NCBI GenBank assembly: GCA_046348545.1
Contig: JAXMEB010000004.1
Location: forward strand, 434,001-498,000
Source: JAXMEB01 sp046348545
GTDB lineage: Bacteria > Pseudomonadota > Gammaproteobacteria > Berkiellales > Berkiellaceae
Direction of reading: 5' to 3'
DNA length: 64,000 bases
In this document: positions 23,077 through 31,867 of the stretch, one piece after another
Layout of the letters: each line of letters starts with the position of its first letter
How positions within the stretch are numbered: position 1 is the first letter of the stretch
Notes under the pieces: generated by a model
What the model was told of the DNA's origin: nothing
Database searches by the model: none
Seen by the model: the letters and a program-made list of their open reading frames with translations, nothing else
Made by a program: the position numbers and the translations under genes

Positions 23077-25926
23077 TTAGGCCTCTACCTCATCCCAAAA
23101 GAGCATTTTGATATCGACTTCTTGATTAAACTGAATCACCCGATTAATTTCGGTATTCAGATCGTTAATCTTCGATTCGATCTCGGTTTCATCATTTTGA
23201 TTCAATGCCATCTCTAATTGAAAGCAAGCTTGTTTTAAAGCGGGTACCCCGCAGTAGCAGGTTGCGCCATGCAGCTTATGGACATGGTGTTTGAGCTCTT
23301 CGGGGTTGTCTTGCCGATAGGCCGCATTGATGGTGGATTGCTCGTCCGGAAGGATTTGAATAAGCCTTTCAAGCATAGTCAAGGCAAGCGGCGGCTTGTT
23401 AGCAGCGAGCTGAATGGCTAGTTTGACATCCACAGGTTGATTTAAGTTGGGGGTTAGAACTGGCTCCGAACTATTCCGTCTCATTGGATCGAGTTTTAGT
23501 TTGGTCCATTTTTTGATAATTTCGTATAGCTTGTTTTCATTAATGGGCTTGGTGAGATAATCATCCATACCACTTTTCAGTAAAGCTTCTCGTTCTGAGA
23601 CCATCGCATGTGCCGTCAGCGCAATAATAGGAGTATGCTTCCCAGGGATTTCACCAGCGCGGATGCGATTGGTCACTTCAATCCCATCCATCCCCGGCAT
23701 TTGGATATCCATCAATATCAGATCAAACTTTTTGTTTTTAAGTAAATCAAGCGCACCTTGTCCATGATTCGTACTGGTGACCTCCATACCCATTTGCCCC
23801 AATAAAGCCTCAATAAGCTTAAGATTAGCTTCATAATCATCTACACTTAAAATTTTAATATGAGATGGATGGAGGATCGGCTCTGAGATAATTGGAACGG
23901 GAATCGGGATGGGCATCGTTATAGCCTTTTCTGAGAGGAGGCAATCGCAAATGGCATCATGAAGCTGCTTTTGCCTAACGGGTTTTGCTAAACAAAGTGC
24001 AGCACCGGCTCTTAAGATTTCATTGTAGATAGCCTGATCAGTGGTATTAGCCAGTACCCCAACCGGGCAGTGATATTGTCCTGTAATCAGATGAATGAGA
24101 TTCTCAATAAAATGGCCATTGGGATCGGGTTGATTGACCCCAACAATCGCTAGATGAAAAGGATCGTTCATTTCTTGTGATTCTTTATAGATTTGTGCGA
24201 ATTGCTCTGCTGAATAGACTTCTTTGATCCGGATACCCCATTCTGCCATAAAATGATTGAGGGCTAGCCGGGTAGTGGGGTGGGCCTCATAGAGTGCAAT
24301 TCTAAATTGCTGTAAGTTGGGATTAAAGTGCAGAACAGGCGGTTCAGTGACCTTATCCGCAAGAAAAGTAAACCAAAAGGTAGAACCTTTTCCTTTTTCA
24401 CTTTTAACGTCAATCTCACCATTCATTTGTTGTACTAAACGCTTAGAAATCACCAAGCCTAAACCCGTGCCGCCAAATTTGCGTGTCGTTGAGGCATCAG
24501 CCTGCTTGAAGGCTTGAAAGAGGGCATGCTGATCGTCCGCAGATAAGCCAATGCCGGTATCGGTGATGCTAACGCATAAAATCACATGATCAATCGTCTC
24601 TTTTTCAAGCATGACTCGAATCACAATAGAGCCTTGCTCAGTGAATTTAATCGCGTTGTTGATGAGATTGGTGATAATCTGCTTCAACCTGAGATGATCC
24701 CCAATAATTTTGCGGGGAACATCCGAGTAGACCAAAGGAACCAACTCAAGTGCTTTTTCATGCGCATGTGGTGCGAGCAGCGTAAGGGCTTCTTCCACAC
24801 ATTCACGCAGATCCATGGGCATTTTATCAAGTTGCAATTTACCGGCTTCAATCTTAGAGAAGTCTAATATGTCGTTAATAATCGACATCAAACTGGTTGC
24901 TGATTTATGCATGGTTGAGAGATAGTCACGTTGGCGGGTATCGAGCTCAGTTTTGAGTAGCAAATTAATGAAACCAATGACCCCATTCAAAGGGGTTCGT
25001 ATTTCATGACTCATATTAGCCAGAAATTCCGATTTGACCCGGCTACCCATTTCGGCTTCTTTTCGCGCCATTTCTAATTCTATGTTTTGAATTTCAATCG
25101 TCTCAAGGGTTTGTCTTAAATCAGCGGTGGCCTGTTCTACGCTTTGCTGCATCTCTTCATGCGCGGCTTTGAGGGAGGCTGCCATGGTGTTGATGCCTTC
25201 TTCCAAGAGTCTAAGTTCGCCTCTTGCATTCGTATAGACTCGAGTATCGAGCTTGCCATTTTTAATTTTTTCAACGCAATACGCCATTTCTAAGATGGGG
25301 CGTGTGACATCACGTCCCATACGATAGGCAAAAACGCCGCTAAAGCCCAGACCGATAAAGATAATGATGCTGCAGGCAAAAAGAACTTGGTACTGTCTCA
25401 AAGTAGTCGTGACACGACCTAACTCGATCGTGATCCAACCTAGGATATGATTATTTTGCTGACCATAGCTGGCAGGTGCATCGGAAGTTGGATAATCGTC
25501 AATAATCAGATCACTCACTGTCACAGGGACGGTAAAGATCAAGGCATTTTCTTGATCGGTCATTGTGATATTTGATGGAGGATCGCTTAGATCAATCGTT
25601 GATAACCTAAGATTGTGGTCTTGACCCGCGTGTGTGAGTAAGGTGCCATCTCTATTAAAAATAGCCACTGAACGTACTTCTGGTTCAGAAAGTGCTTCGT
25701 TAGCAATGTGCTGGAGTACAGCGGTGTTTCCAGAAAATACCCCATATTCACTCGCAGGGGCTAACTGCAATGCGATAGCATATCCTCTATCACGAAGCGC
25801 ATTTTCTAAATCCTGTAGCCTCGTACTTGTAAAATAGGCGCTGAGTAAGAGAGAAATTGCAATCGTTGGGACAAGTGTTAAAAACAAAACCCTTGTTTTG
25901 ATACCCCATTCATTCACCACAATCAC
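23077..25926 (-). CDS. Hybrid sensor histidine kinase of the BarA/GacS/LetS type
   Basis: The 949-residue inner-membrane kinase has a first membrane helix (about 10-30), a periplasmic sensor region, a second helix (about 180-200), HAMP, and a HisKA domain with the phospho-His near residue 307 in SHEIRTPLNGVIG. An HATPase domain with GTGLGLVISKRLV follows, then a degenerate receiver lacking the usual Asp, an intact receiver with LILMDIQMPGMDG, and a C-terminal HPt domain with HKLHGATCYCG. This is the BarA phosphorelay layout that normally signals to a GacA/LetA regulator, controlling small RNAs and, in Legionella, the transmissive phase. Its partner is not in the window. Its 3' end is duplicated twice downstream. 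Confidence 0.9.
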   Translation of the reverse strand: MIVVNEWGIKTRVLFLTLVPTIAISLLLSAYFTSTRLQDLENALRDRGYAIALQLAPASEYGVFSGNTAVLQHIANEALSEPEVRSVAIFNRDGTLLTHAGQDHNLRLSTIDLSDPPSNITMTDQENALIFTVPVTVSDLIIDDYPTSDAPASYGQQNNHILGWITIELGRVTTTLRQYQVLFACSIIIFIGLGFSGVFAYRMGRDVTRPILEMAYCVEKIKNGKLDTRVYTNARGELRLLEEGINTMAASLKAAHEEMQQSVEQATADLRQTLETIEIQNIELEMARKEAEMGSRVKSEFLANMSHEIRTPLNGVIGFINLLLKTELDTRQRDYLSTMHKSATSLMSIINDILDFSKIEAGKLQLDKMPMDLRECVEEALTLLAPHAHEKALELVPLVYSDVPRKIIGDHLRLKQIITNLINNAIKFTEQGSIVIRVMLEKETIDHVILCVSITDTGIGLSADDQHALFQAFKQADASTTRKFGGTGLGLVISKRLVQQMNGEIDVKSEKGKGSTFWFTFLADKVTEPPVLHFNPNLQQFRIALYEAHPTTRLALNHFMAEWGIRIKEVYSAEQFAQIYKESQEMNDPFHLAIVGVNQPDPNGHFIENLIHLITGQYHCPVGVLANTTDQAIYNEILRAGAALCLAKPVRQKQLHDAICDCLLSEKAITMPIPIPVPIISEPILHPSHIKILSVDDYEANLKLIEALLGQMGMEVTSTNHGQGALDLLKNKKFDLILMDIQMPGMDGIEVTNRIRAGEIPGKHTPIIALTAHAMVSEREALLKSGMDDYLTKPINENKLYEIIKKWTKLKLDPMRRNSSEPVLTPNLNQPVDVKLAIQLAANKPPLALTMLERLIQILPDEQSTINAAYRQDNPEELKHHVHKLHGATCYCGVPALKQACFQLEMALNQNDETEIESKINDLNTEINRVIQFNQEVDIKMLFWDEVEA

Positions 25927-25985
25927 TCCTTGTTAACTTTATTTTTATCGCCAACTAAGCGCTATTAGCCACTTACCACGCGTTA

Positions 25986-26172
25986 TACCCTTCACAGCTG
26001 AATTTTCGGGGTTAGCTTGTCCGTCCGTAGCTCGTAAGAGCGTAGGGTTACCCTTCACAGCTGAATTTTCGGGGTTGTTGCCTGCACCCACTTCGCAATC
26101 CTCATGTATTTTATGTACACTCCGGTTGCTCAGGGGCTTGGCGCCTACCCGAAAAATCATCTGTTGTGGGTA
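25986..26172 (-). mobile_element. Family A MITE-like element, copy 5 (rearranged)
   Basis: This copy is longer and more diverged. It starts with a normal end (to about 26018), switches to an unrelated segment of about 29 bp, and then restarts at 26049 with a second copy of the same end followed by a diverged full body. TA flanks only the outermost ends. The body differs at many positions from the other seven copies, so it is probably the oldest. Element plus one TA is 189 bp, again a multiple of three. Confidence 0.75.
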
Positions 26173-26175
26173 TAG

Positions 26176-27180
26176 TTATGATGATTGACCTATTATATTT
26201 TTTTGCCAAGGTAAACTACAATATTCACCTTCAGGCGAAATTTTTTCTTTCTCTTGCATCGCATATTGAATCGCGGCATCGCTATTTATCGAACGACCCA
26301 GAGATCGAGCAGCATGTTGATTGACGGTAACCGTAAACGCTCTGGGAAATCTAGGCGCTGGATATTCTTTCGATGGTTTCTCAACGAGCTCTAGGATATA
26401 AGAAGCCGCTTCTTTTGAAATCTGTTCGGGGGTTGAATACACCGCAGCAATCGCTCCTTTGCTGACATAGGTTCGAGTGTAACCTATGAGAGGAACTTTT
26501 TTTCTGAAAGCGGCCAATAAAATACCTTTTGCAGTATCAGGGTTAAAGACCTGTTGATCGGGTAAGGCTAATACTAAAGCCGTATCGGTTAAGACAAATC
26601 CTAATCCTTGAATGGGATTTTCGTCCTCACTGACATAAGCAATTTTAAGCTTCAAATTGCGTTCGTGCGCTTCATGTTGTAAAAATTCGCGATCGAAGGC
26701 CGAGGTCGGTCCAAGAAGGACGCCTAGTGGTAGATGCTGCTCGCTTGGAAGCAGAATCTCTTTGATCAAATTGAGTTGACGACCAATAGGGTGATCCAGA
26801 AAAATAGCGGTGACGACACGGTGCGTATGTTTTCTTTGTAGCCTTAAGAATGCATTCTTTTGAACCAGTAGGGCAAGCACAGGATCCATTTCAGTTAATT
26901 CTAAAACTTGTTCTGTGCTCTTGATCCCTAGCGTGACAATCAAGTCATAGTGATTCAGTTGTATTTCAGCCATGCTCTCAGGCCTTTCGGGATCAATTCG
27001 AACAATATTCGGCCGTGGTGTAGGTTCTGAGAATAATGCACTCTCAATGCGATGCAACATGCTTAAATTGACCTGACTGGCAACTAAAGCGATATGCTTT
27101 GGCGAATCAGCTAAACAGCTAACATATAGTAAGTTGAAGCATAACAGAGAAAATGCGCTCAAAGTTAGAATATAACGCAT
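26176..27180 (-). CDS. ABC transporter substrate-binding-like periplasmic protein
   Basis: The 334-residue product (ATG at 27180) starts with a hydrophobic signal segment ending near CLADSP, then shows the fold of the ABC_sub_bind (TrpX-like) family: LIVTLGIKSTEQVL, GVLLGPTS, and VPLIGYTRTYVSKGAIAAVYSTPEQI. No permease or ATPase lies beside it. It lies upstream of the hybrid kinase on the same strand, separated by 249 bp that hold a rearranged A element, so it may deliver a ligand signal to the kinase sensor. That link is inference. A Cys at the end of the signal could be lipidated, but the lipobox is poor. Confidence 0.75.
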   Translation of the reverse strand: MRYILTLSAFSLLCFNLLYVSCLADSPKHIALVASQVNLSMLHRIESALFSEPTPRPNIVRIDPERPESMAEIQLNHYDLIVTLGIKSTEQVLELTEMDPVLALLVQKNAFLRLQRKHTHRVVTAIFLDHPIGRQLNLIKEILLPSEQHLPLGVLLGPTSAFDREFLQHEAHERNLKLKIAYVSEDENPIQGLGFVLTDTALVLALPDQQVFNPDTAKGILLAAFRKKVPLIGYTRTYVSKGAIAAVYSTPEQISKEAASYILELVEKPSKEYPAPRFPRAFTVTVNQHAARSLGRSINSDAAIQYAMQEKEKISPEGEYCSLPWQKNIIGQSS

Positions 27181-27245
27181 GTCGCTCGCTGACATCATTT
27201 ATAATAAGGGCATATCTTAACTTAATTTTAAAGAAGGTTCATACC

Positions 27246-27497
27246 ATGGGAAGAAAATTGCAGGTTCAGAGCGGTGCGGTCTGCATGTTATTGTTGGTTG
27301 GCTGTACTTGGCATGATGATTATCGAAGTCGTCAGCCAAATGTTTTAGAAGAAGAAAAGGTAAAAACTTCTAACGTGAGTTCAGATCATTTCGTTAACAT
27401 CGAAACCAATCAAAATCTTCGAAATCCGCCTCCGCCCGTGATACCGGGTATCGATGATTTGTCTGAGATCCCTGAAATCCAAGATGGTGGCATCTAG
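27246..27497 (+). CDS. Small lipoprotein
   Basis: The 83-residue product has a lipoprotein signal peptide with lipobox LLVGC (Cys20), then a mature part of about 63 residues that is polar, proline-rich (NPPPPVIPG) and acidic at the end. There is no recognised family. The ATG at 27246 has GAAGG upstream; a longer frame to 27153 overlaps the divergent gene and lacks support. It is probably an outer- or inner-membrane lipoprotein. Confidence 0.7.
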   Translation: MGRKLQVQSGAVCMLLLVGCTWHDDYRSRQPNVLEEEKVKTSNVSSDHFVNIETNQNLRNPPPPVIPGIDDLSEIPEIQDGGI

Positions 27498-27549
27498 TTT
27501 TTCTTGGTAAAATATCCACCTATAAAATTATGTTCTTAAACTAAATGAA

Positions 27550-28890
27550 GTGCGTGGTTTAACTCGAAAGCAAAAGCTCTCCCCGGAGAGACCCATCTGC
27601 CAAACAGGCATTCTGCGTTTGTCCCATGACGGGCGAGGCGTTGGGGAAGTGGATGGGAAGAAAACCTTCATATTCGGGGGATTACCAAACGAGGTCGTCT
27701 CTTTTCAATATACGTCGGTTCGAAGACGGCTGGATGAGGGTCGAGCAATTGACATCACGATGCCGTCGCCTTTTCGCACAGCACCCCACTGTGCTCATTT
27801 TGGCGTTTGTGGTGGATGCCAATTGCAGCATCTGGAGCCTGAAGCACAGTTAGAGCATAAACAAGCTGTGATGTTAGAGCAGCTTCAACATCTTGGGGGG
27901 GTAACGCCTCGAGAAGTCTTGGCACCTTTAACAGGACCCCTGTGGGGATACCGCCGTAAAGCACGTTTAGGGGTTCGGTTTGTTCAGAAAAAAAACAAAT
28001 TATTAATCGGTTTTAGAGAAAGACAGGCCAATAAACTGGCTGACTTGTCGGAATGCAGCATTCTAGTGCCCGAATTTGGATCATTAATACCCGATTTACA
28101 GCGACTGATTGCAGGGCTTGCTGGATTTGAAGTGATTCCTCAAATTGAGATCAGCGTGGGGACTGGCCCCGATGAAAGGGGGTTAGTCATTCGCCATTTA
28201 GCCCCGCTCAGTGAATCCGATGTGGATAAGCTTAAAGCCTTTGCAAAAACAAACCAGATTTGTTTATTCCTTCAAGCCAAGGGGCCTGAAAGTGTACAGT
28301 GTCTATGGCCCGATCCGGATAAGCGATTTCTAAGTTATATCTTAGAGCCCTATCATCTAAAATTTGAATTTCATCCCAGTGATTTTACTCAAGTGAATCA
28401 CGAGATGAATGAGCAAATGGTTGCGCGTGCACTGTCCCTCCTAGAACCCAAATCAACTGATCGTATCTTAGATTTATTTTGTGGGATTGGTAATTTTTCG
28501 CTTCCTCTGGCGATGCAAGCCGAGAAGGTTGTTGGGGTCGAAGGACATGCCGAAGCGGTTCGTAGGGCTCAGCATAATGCAACTTTAAATCAAATCGAGA
28601 ATGTCCAATTTTATGCTCAAGATTTAACCAAACCCCTCGATCCAGCTTGGGCAAGTGCACAGTATGATTTAGTACTGCTCGATCCGCCACGTAGTGGCGC
28701 TTTGGAGATGATGCCTCACCTGGTCGCTTGGGGGCCTCGAAGAATTCTATATATTTCATGTCAACCTGCCACGATGGCCAGAGATGCAGCCATTTTGGTC
28801 GAAAGCGGGTATCAATTAGTCAAAGCGGGGGTTATGGATATGTTTCCCCATACCGCACATGTCGAGTCTTTGGCATTATTCGAAAAATAG
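27550..28890 (+). CDS. rlmD: 23S rRNA (uracil(1939)-C(5))-methyltransferase RlmD
   Basis: RlmD methylates U1939 of 23S rRNA using S-adenosylmethionine. The 446-residue protein has an N-terminal TRAM domain, the iron-sulfur cysteines (Cys81, Cys87, Cys90 in CAHFGVCGGC and a fourth in LSECSI), the SAM motif ILDLFCGIGNFSLPLA, LLDPPRSGA and the catalytic Cys in YISCQPATMARD. A GTG start is used, without a clear ribosome site. relA starts 9 bases after the stop, a common pairing. Confidence 0.94.
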   Translation: MRGLTRKQKLSPERPICQTGILRLSHDGRGVGEVDGKKTFIFGGLPNEVVSFQYTSVRRRLDEGRAIDITMPSPFRTAPHCAHFGVCGGCQLQHLEPEAQLEHKQAVMLEQLQHLGGVTPREVLAPLTGPLWGYRRKARLGVRFVQKKNKLLIGFRERQANKLADLSECSILVPEFGSLIPDLQRLIAGLAGFEVIPQIEISVGTGPDERGLVIRHLAPLSESDVDKLKAFAKTNQICLFLQAKGPESVQCLWPDPDKRFLSYILEPYHLKFEFHPSDFTQVNHEMNEQMVARALSLLEPKSTDRILDLFCGIGNFSLPLAMQAEKVVGVEGHAEAVRRAQHNATLNQIENVQFYAQDLTKPLDPAWASAQYDLVLLDPPRSGALEMMPHLVAWGPRRILYISCQPATMARDAAILVESGYQLVKAGVMDMFPHTAHVESLALFEK

Positions 28891-28899
28891 GGATATTTA

Positions 28900-30981
28900 A
28901 TGGTCAAGGTACGTGATGATCTGCCAGAGAGAGAATGGCATGATCTCGATTTAAAGGATTGGCTCGATCGCTATCGCCCCCGTTTCGCAGAGACAGAGTG
29001 GCAGATTTTAAAAAAAGCAGCTGAATTATCTCAGCAGAGTTCTAAATCAACCGCCACCAACTATCACTTACCTTGCTTTCAAGCTGGTCTTTTAACAGCG
29101 GATGTTTTAGCAGAGCTCAATGTCGACGTGGACACCCTTGCAGCCGCTATACTCTATTTCCCTCACCGATTTGCTAATTTAGATCAAAAAGATATTGGGG
29201 AAGCGGTTGGCAATCCCATTGCAAAATTGACAGAAGGCGTTAAGCAGCTTTCCAGCAAACAGCGTTTTTCACAAAATGTACTTCAACACGACAAGCTTCG
29301 AAAAATGTTATTGGCGGTCGTCGAGGATGTGCGGGTTGTTTTAATCAAGCTCGCTGAACGGTTGGTTGCCTTACGATCGCTTAGAAATGCAGATGATCTT
29401 GAAACGCGTGAGGCTATTGCGCGAGTAACCCGAGATATCTACGCTCCGCTCGCTAATCGTTTGGGGATTGGACAAATCAAATGGGAACTTGAAGATTATG
29501 CCCTCAGATATTTAGAACCAGAGACGTATAAAAAAATAGCGAAATTGTTGTCAGAAAGGCGGTTGGATAGAGAACGCTATATTGCCAAGGTAATCGATAT
29601 TGTTAAGCAGGCATTAGCTAGCGAAGAAATTGAATCTGAAGTTTGTGGACGTGCCAAACATATCTATAGTATCTGGCGAAAAATGATTCGAAAAGGCGTT
29701 GATTTTGATGAAATCTATGATGTGAGAGCCATTCGTATTATCGTGCCCCATGTTCGAGATTGTTATGCGACCTTAGGTATTTTGCATGCCTTATGGCAAC
29801 ATGTCCCTAAAGAGTTTGATGATTATATTGCAACGCCTAAGGAGAATGGCTATCGCTCTTTGCATACTGCTGTGATTGGCCCGGAAGGTCGGATCGTTGA
29901 AATTCAAATCAGAACTGCAGATATGCATGATGAAGCCGAATTGGGGGTGGCGGCGCATTGGCTTTATAAAGAAGGGGGCAAAGAGAGTACGCATTATCAA
30001 GAAAAAGTTTCGACATTGAGGCAGATTTTAGATAAGCATGGTGATGGAGATGATGAGTTTGAATCTGATGAAGCTTTAAGAGAAGAAGTCTTCAGTGATC
30101 GAGTGTATGTTTTAACCCCGCAAGGGGACATCATTGATTTGCCTCAAGATTCTACCCCTATTGATTTTGCGTATCATATTCATACGGAGATAGGTCATCG
30201 TTGTCGCGGCGCCAAAGTGAATGGCGCCATGATCCCTTTGAATTATAAATTGCATTCTGGGGATCAAGTTGAGATTTTGGCTGCTAAAGAAGGGCATCCC
30301 AGTCGCGATTGGTTGATGCCAAATTTAGGTTATGTCAAGAGCGCCCGGGCTAGAGCAAAAATTAATACTTGGTTTAGAAAGAACCATGAAATGTCGAAGC
30401 GCTCTGAGGTAAAGTCAACTCAGGACAAGTCTTCTAAACCCATTACCTTTGAAACCTATCCGATTAAAAAGCAAACCAATCTATCGGTACGCCGCTCTGA
30501 TGTGGTCATTGAGGGGATTGGAGATTTACTTTGCAATTTTGCAAAATGCTGTAAACCTCTGCCAGGAGATGAAATTGTCGGCTATATTACCCTAGGTCGC
30601 GGCGTGACGGTTCATCGTCAAGATTGCATGAATGTTTTAAAGTTGACCAAGGAAAGCGAGGCAAGATTAATTACAATCAATTGGGGGCAAGCGCCGTCTA
30701 ATATTTATCCGGTTGACATTCAGGTTGTGGCACATGATAGGCAAGGATTATTGAGTGATATTACCAGTATTTTGACTCAAGCGAAAATTAATGTCACTGG
30801 TGTGAATACCTATACCAATAAAGATAATAATCTAGCCAATCTAGCATTAACCTTAGAAATTAAAGACACTAGCATTTTAAAAGAGATTTTGAATCGTATA
30901 CATCATTTACCCAATGTGCTATCAGCCAAGCGAACGCAGGGCAGTCTTTCGGTGAGGAATAAGAAAAATGAGCATGAATAA
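28900..30981 (+). CDS. relA: GTP pyrophosphokinase RelA
   Basis: RelA makes (p)ppGpp when ribosomes stall on uncharged tRNA. The 693-residue product has a degenerate hydrolase domain: the HD pair is replaced (ILYFPHRFANL), so it should not degrade ppGpp. The synthetase domain has the RelA-type EFDDYIATPKENGYRSLHT; the EFDD motif marks monofunctional RelA rather than SpoT. TGS (RVYVLTPQGDIIDLP) and ACT domains follow, with the conserved Cys pair in FAKCCKPLPGD. The frame overlaps mazG by 14 bases. In Legionellales ppGpp links starvation to the LetA/LetS system. Confidence 0.95.
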   Translation: MVKVRDDLPEREWHDLDLKDWLDRYRPRFAETEWQILKKAAELSQQSSKSTATNYHLPCFQAGLLTADVLAELNVDVDTLAAAILYFPHRFANLDQKDIGEAVGNPIAKLTEGVKQLSSKQRFSQNVLQHDKLRKMLLAVVEDVRVVLIKLAERLVALRSLRNADDLETREAIARVTRDIYAPLANRLGIGQIKWELEDYALRYLEPETYKKIAKLLSERRLDRERYIAKVIDIVKQALASEEIESEVCGRAKHIYSIWRKMIRKGVDFDEIYDVRAIRIIVPHVRDCYATLGILHALWQHVPKEFDDYIATPKENGYRSLHTAVIGPEGRIVEIQIRTADMHDEAELGVAAHWLYKEGGKESTHYQEKVSTLRQILDKHGDGDDEFESDEALREEVFSDRVYVLTPQGDIIDLPQDSTPIDFAYHIHTEIGHRCRGAKVNGAMIPLNYKLHSGDQVEILAAKEGHPSRDWLMPNLGYVKSARARAKINTWFRKNHEMSKRSEVKSTQDKSSKPITFETYPIKKQTNLSVRRSDVVIEGIGDLLCNFAKCCKPLPGDEIVGYITLGRGVTVHRQDCMNVLKLTKESEARLITINWGQAPSNIYPVDIQVVAHDRQGLLSDITSILTQAKINVTGVNTYTNKDNNLANLALTLEIKDTSILKEILNRIHHLPNVLSAKRTQGSLSVRNKKNEHE

Positions 30982-31753
30982 ATTATTAGAGATGATGGCC
31001 ATATTGCGTGATCCGCAAGGCGGCTGTCCTTGGGATCAAGCTCAAACCCTGGAAAGCATTGTCCCACACACTTTAGAAGAAGCGTATGAATTGGCGGATG
31101 CCATTGAGCGAAAAGATGTCAATGATATTAAAAGTGAGGTCGGTGATTTGCTCTTGCAGGTGATCTATTATGCGCAGATTGCCAAAGAACATAAATGGTT
31201 TGATTTTAATGATATTACGACAAGCCTTTGTCAAAAACTTCAAACAAGACATCCTCATGTTTTTTCAACACAAGAAACGTTAGCGCTAGAACAGCTCCAT
31301 CAGCGCTGGGAAAATCAAAAGCTAAAAGAGCGCGCAGATAAGGGTGCTTCCTCATGGCTGGATGATGTGCCTCAAAATTTGCCAAGCTTATCACGCTCAC
31401 AAAAGCTTCAAAAAAGAGCGGCGATGGTTGGATTTGATTGGGGATCTGTAGAACCTATTTTTGAGAAAATCAGCGAAGAGATAGCAGAGTGTCAGGAAGC
31501 CATACAACAGAATCAAAGGGAGCACATTGCTGAGGAAATTGGTGACATGTTATTTGTATGTGTTAATTTAGCAAGGCATTTTAAATTAGACGCTGAGAGT
31601 GTTTTGCGACAGGCTAATTCCAAATTCGAATCACGTTTTAGAATGATGGAGGCGTTTGCAGCCCAAGCGAATACGACTTTAGAGGCGTTATCAATAAATG
31701 AATTAGAAATGCTTTGGCAAAAAAGTAAAAGTAATAAACAGCCAACCAGCTAA
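30968..31753 (+). CDS. mazG: Nucleoside triphosphate pyrophosphohydrolase MazG
   Basis: MazG hydrolyses nucleoside triphosphates to monophosphates and pyrophosphate, and in E. coli it lowers ppGpp levels. The 261-residue product has two MazG repeats: GGCPWDQAQTLESIVPHTLEEAYELADAI with EVGDLLLQVIYYA, and a second with ISEEIAECQEA and EEIGDMLFVCVNLARH. Its overlap with relA suggests coupled expression, a conserved arrangement. Confidence 0.95.
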   Translation: MSMNKLLEMMAILRDPQGGCPWDQAQTLESIVPHTLEEAYELADAIERKDVNDIKSEVGDLLLQVIYYAQIAKEHKWFDFNDITTSLCQKLQTRHPHVFSTQETLALEQLHQRWENQKLKERADKGASSWLDDVPQNLPSLSRSQKLQKRAAMVGFDWGSVEPIFEKISEEIAECQEAIQQNQREHIAEEIGDMLFVCVNLARHFKLDAESVLRQANSKFESRFRMMEAFAAQANTTLEALSINELEMLWQKSKSNKQPTS

Positions 31754-31793
31754 CTTTTATTCAAGCATCTTGGCCAGATAGTTAGCTTTAGAG

Positions 31794-31822
31794 TTGACAT
31801 TTGTGAGGCAATAAGCTTAACT
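31794..31822 (+). promoter_or_regulatory. Candidate sigma-70 promoter
   Basis: TTGACA at 31794-31799 is followed after 17 bases by TTAACT (31817-31822), a weak -10. It lies 46 bases before the start of the 587-residue membrane protein gene and is the best promoter match in that gap. Confidence 0.4.
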
Positions 31823-31867
31823 GGCGCATCGCTAAATTTAAAAAACATATGGCAGATACGGCCCAAC

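Noticed and set aside
27153..27245. Longer start of the small lipoprotein
   Set aside because: It would place 31 residues before the lipoprotein signal and overlap the opposite gene; ATG 27246 gives a proper signal with lipobox LLVGC.
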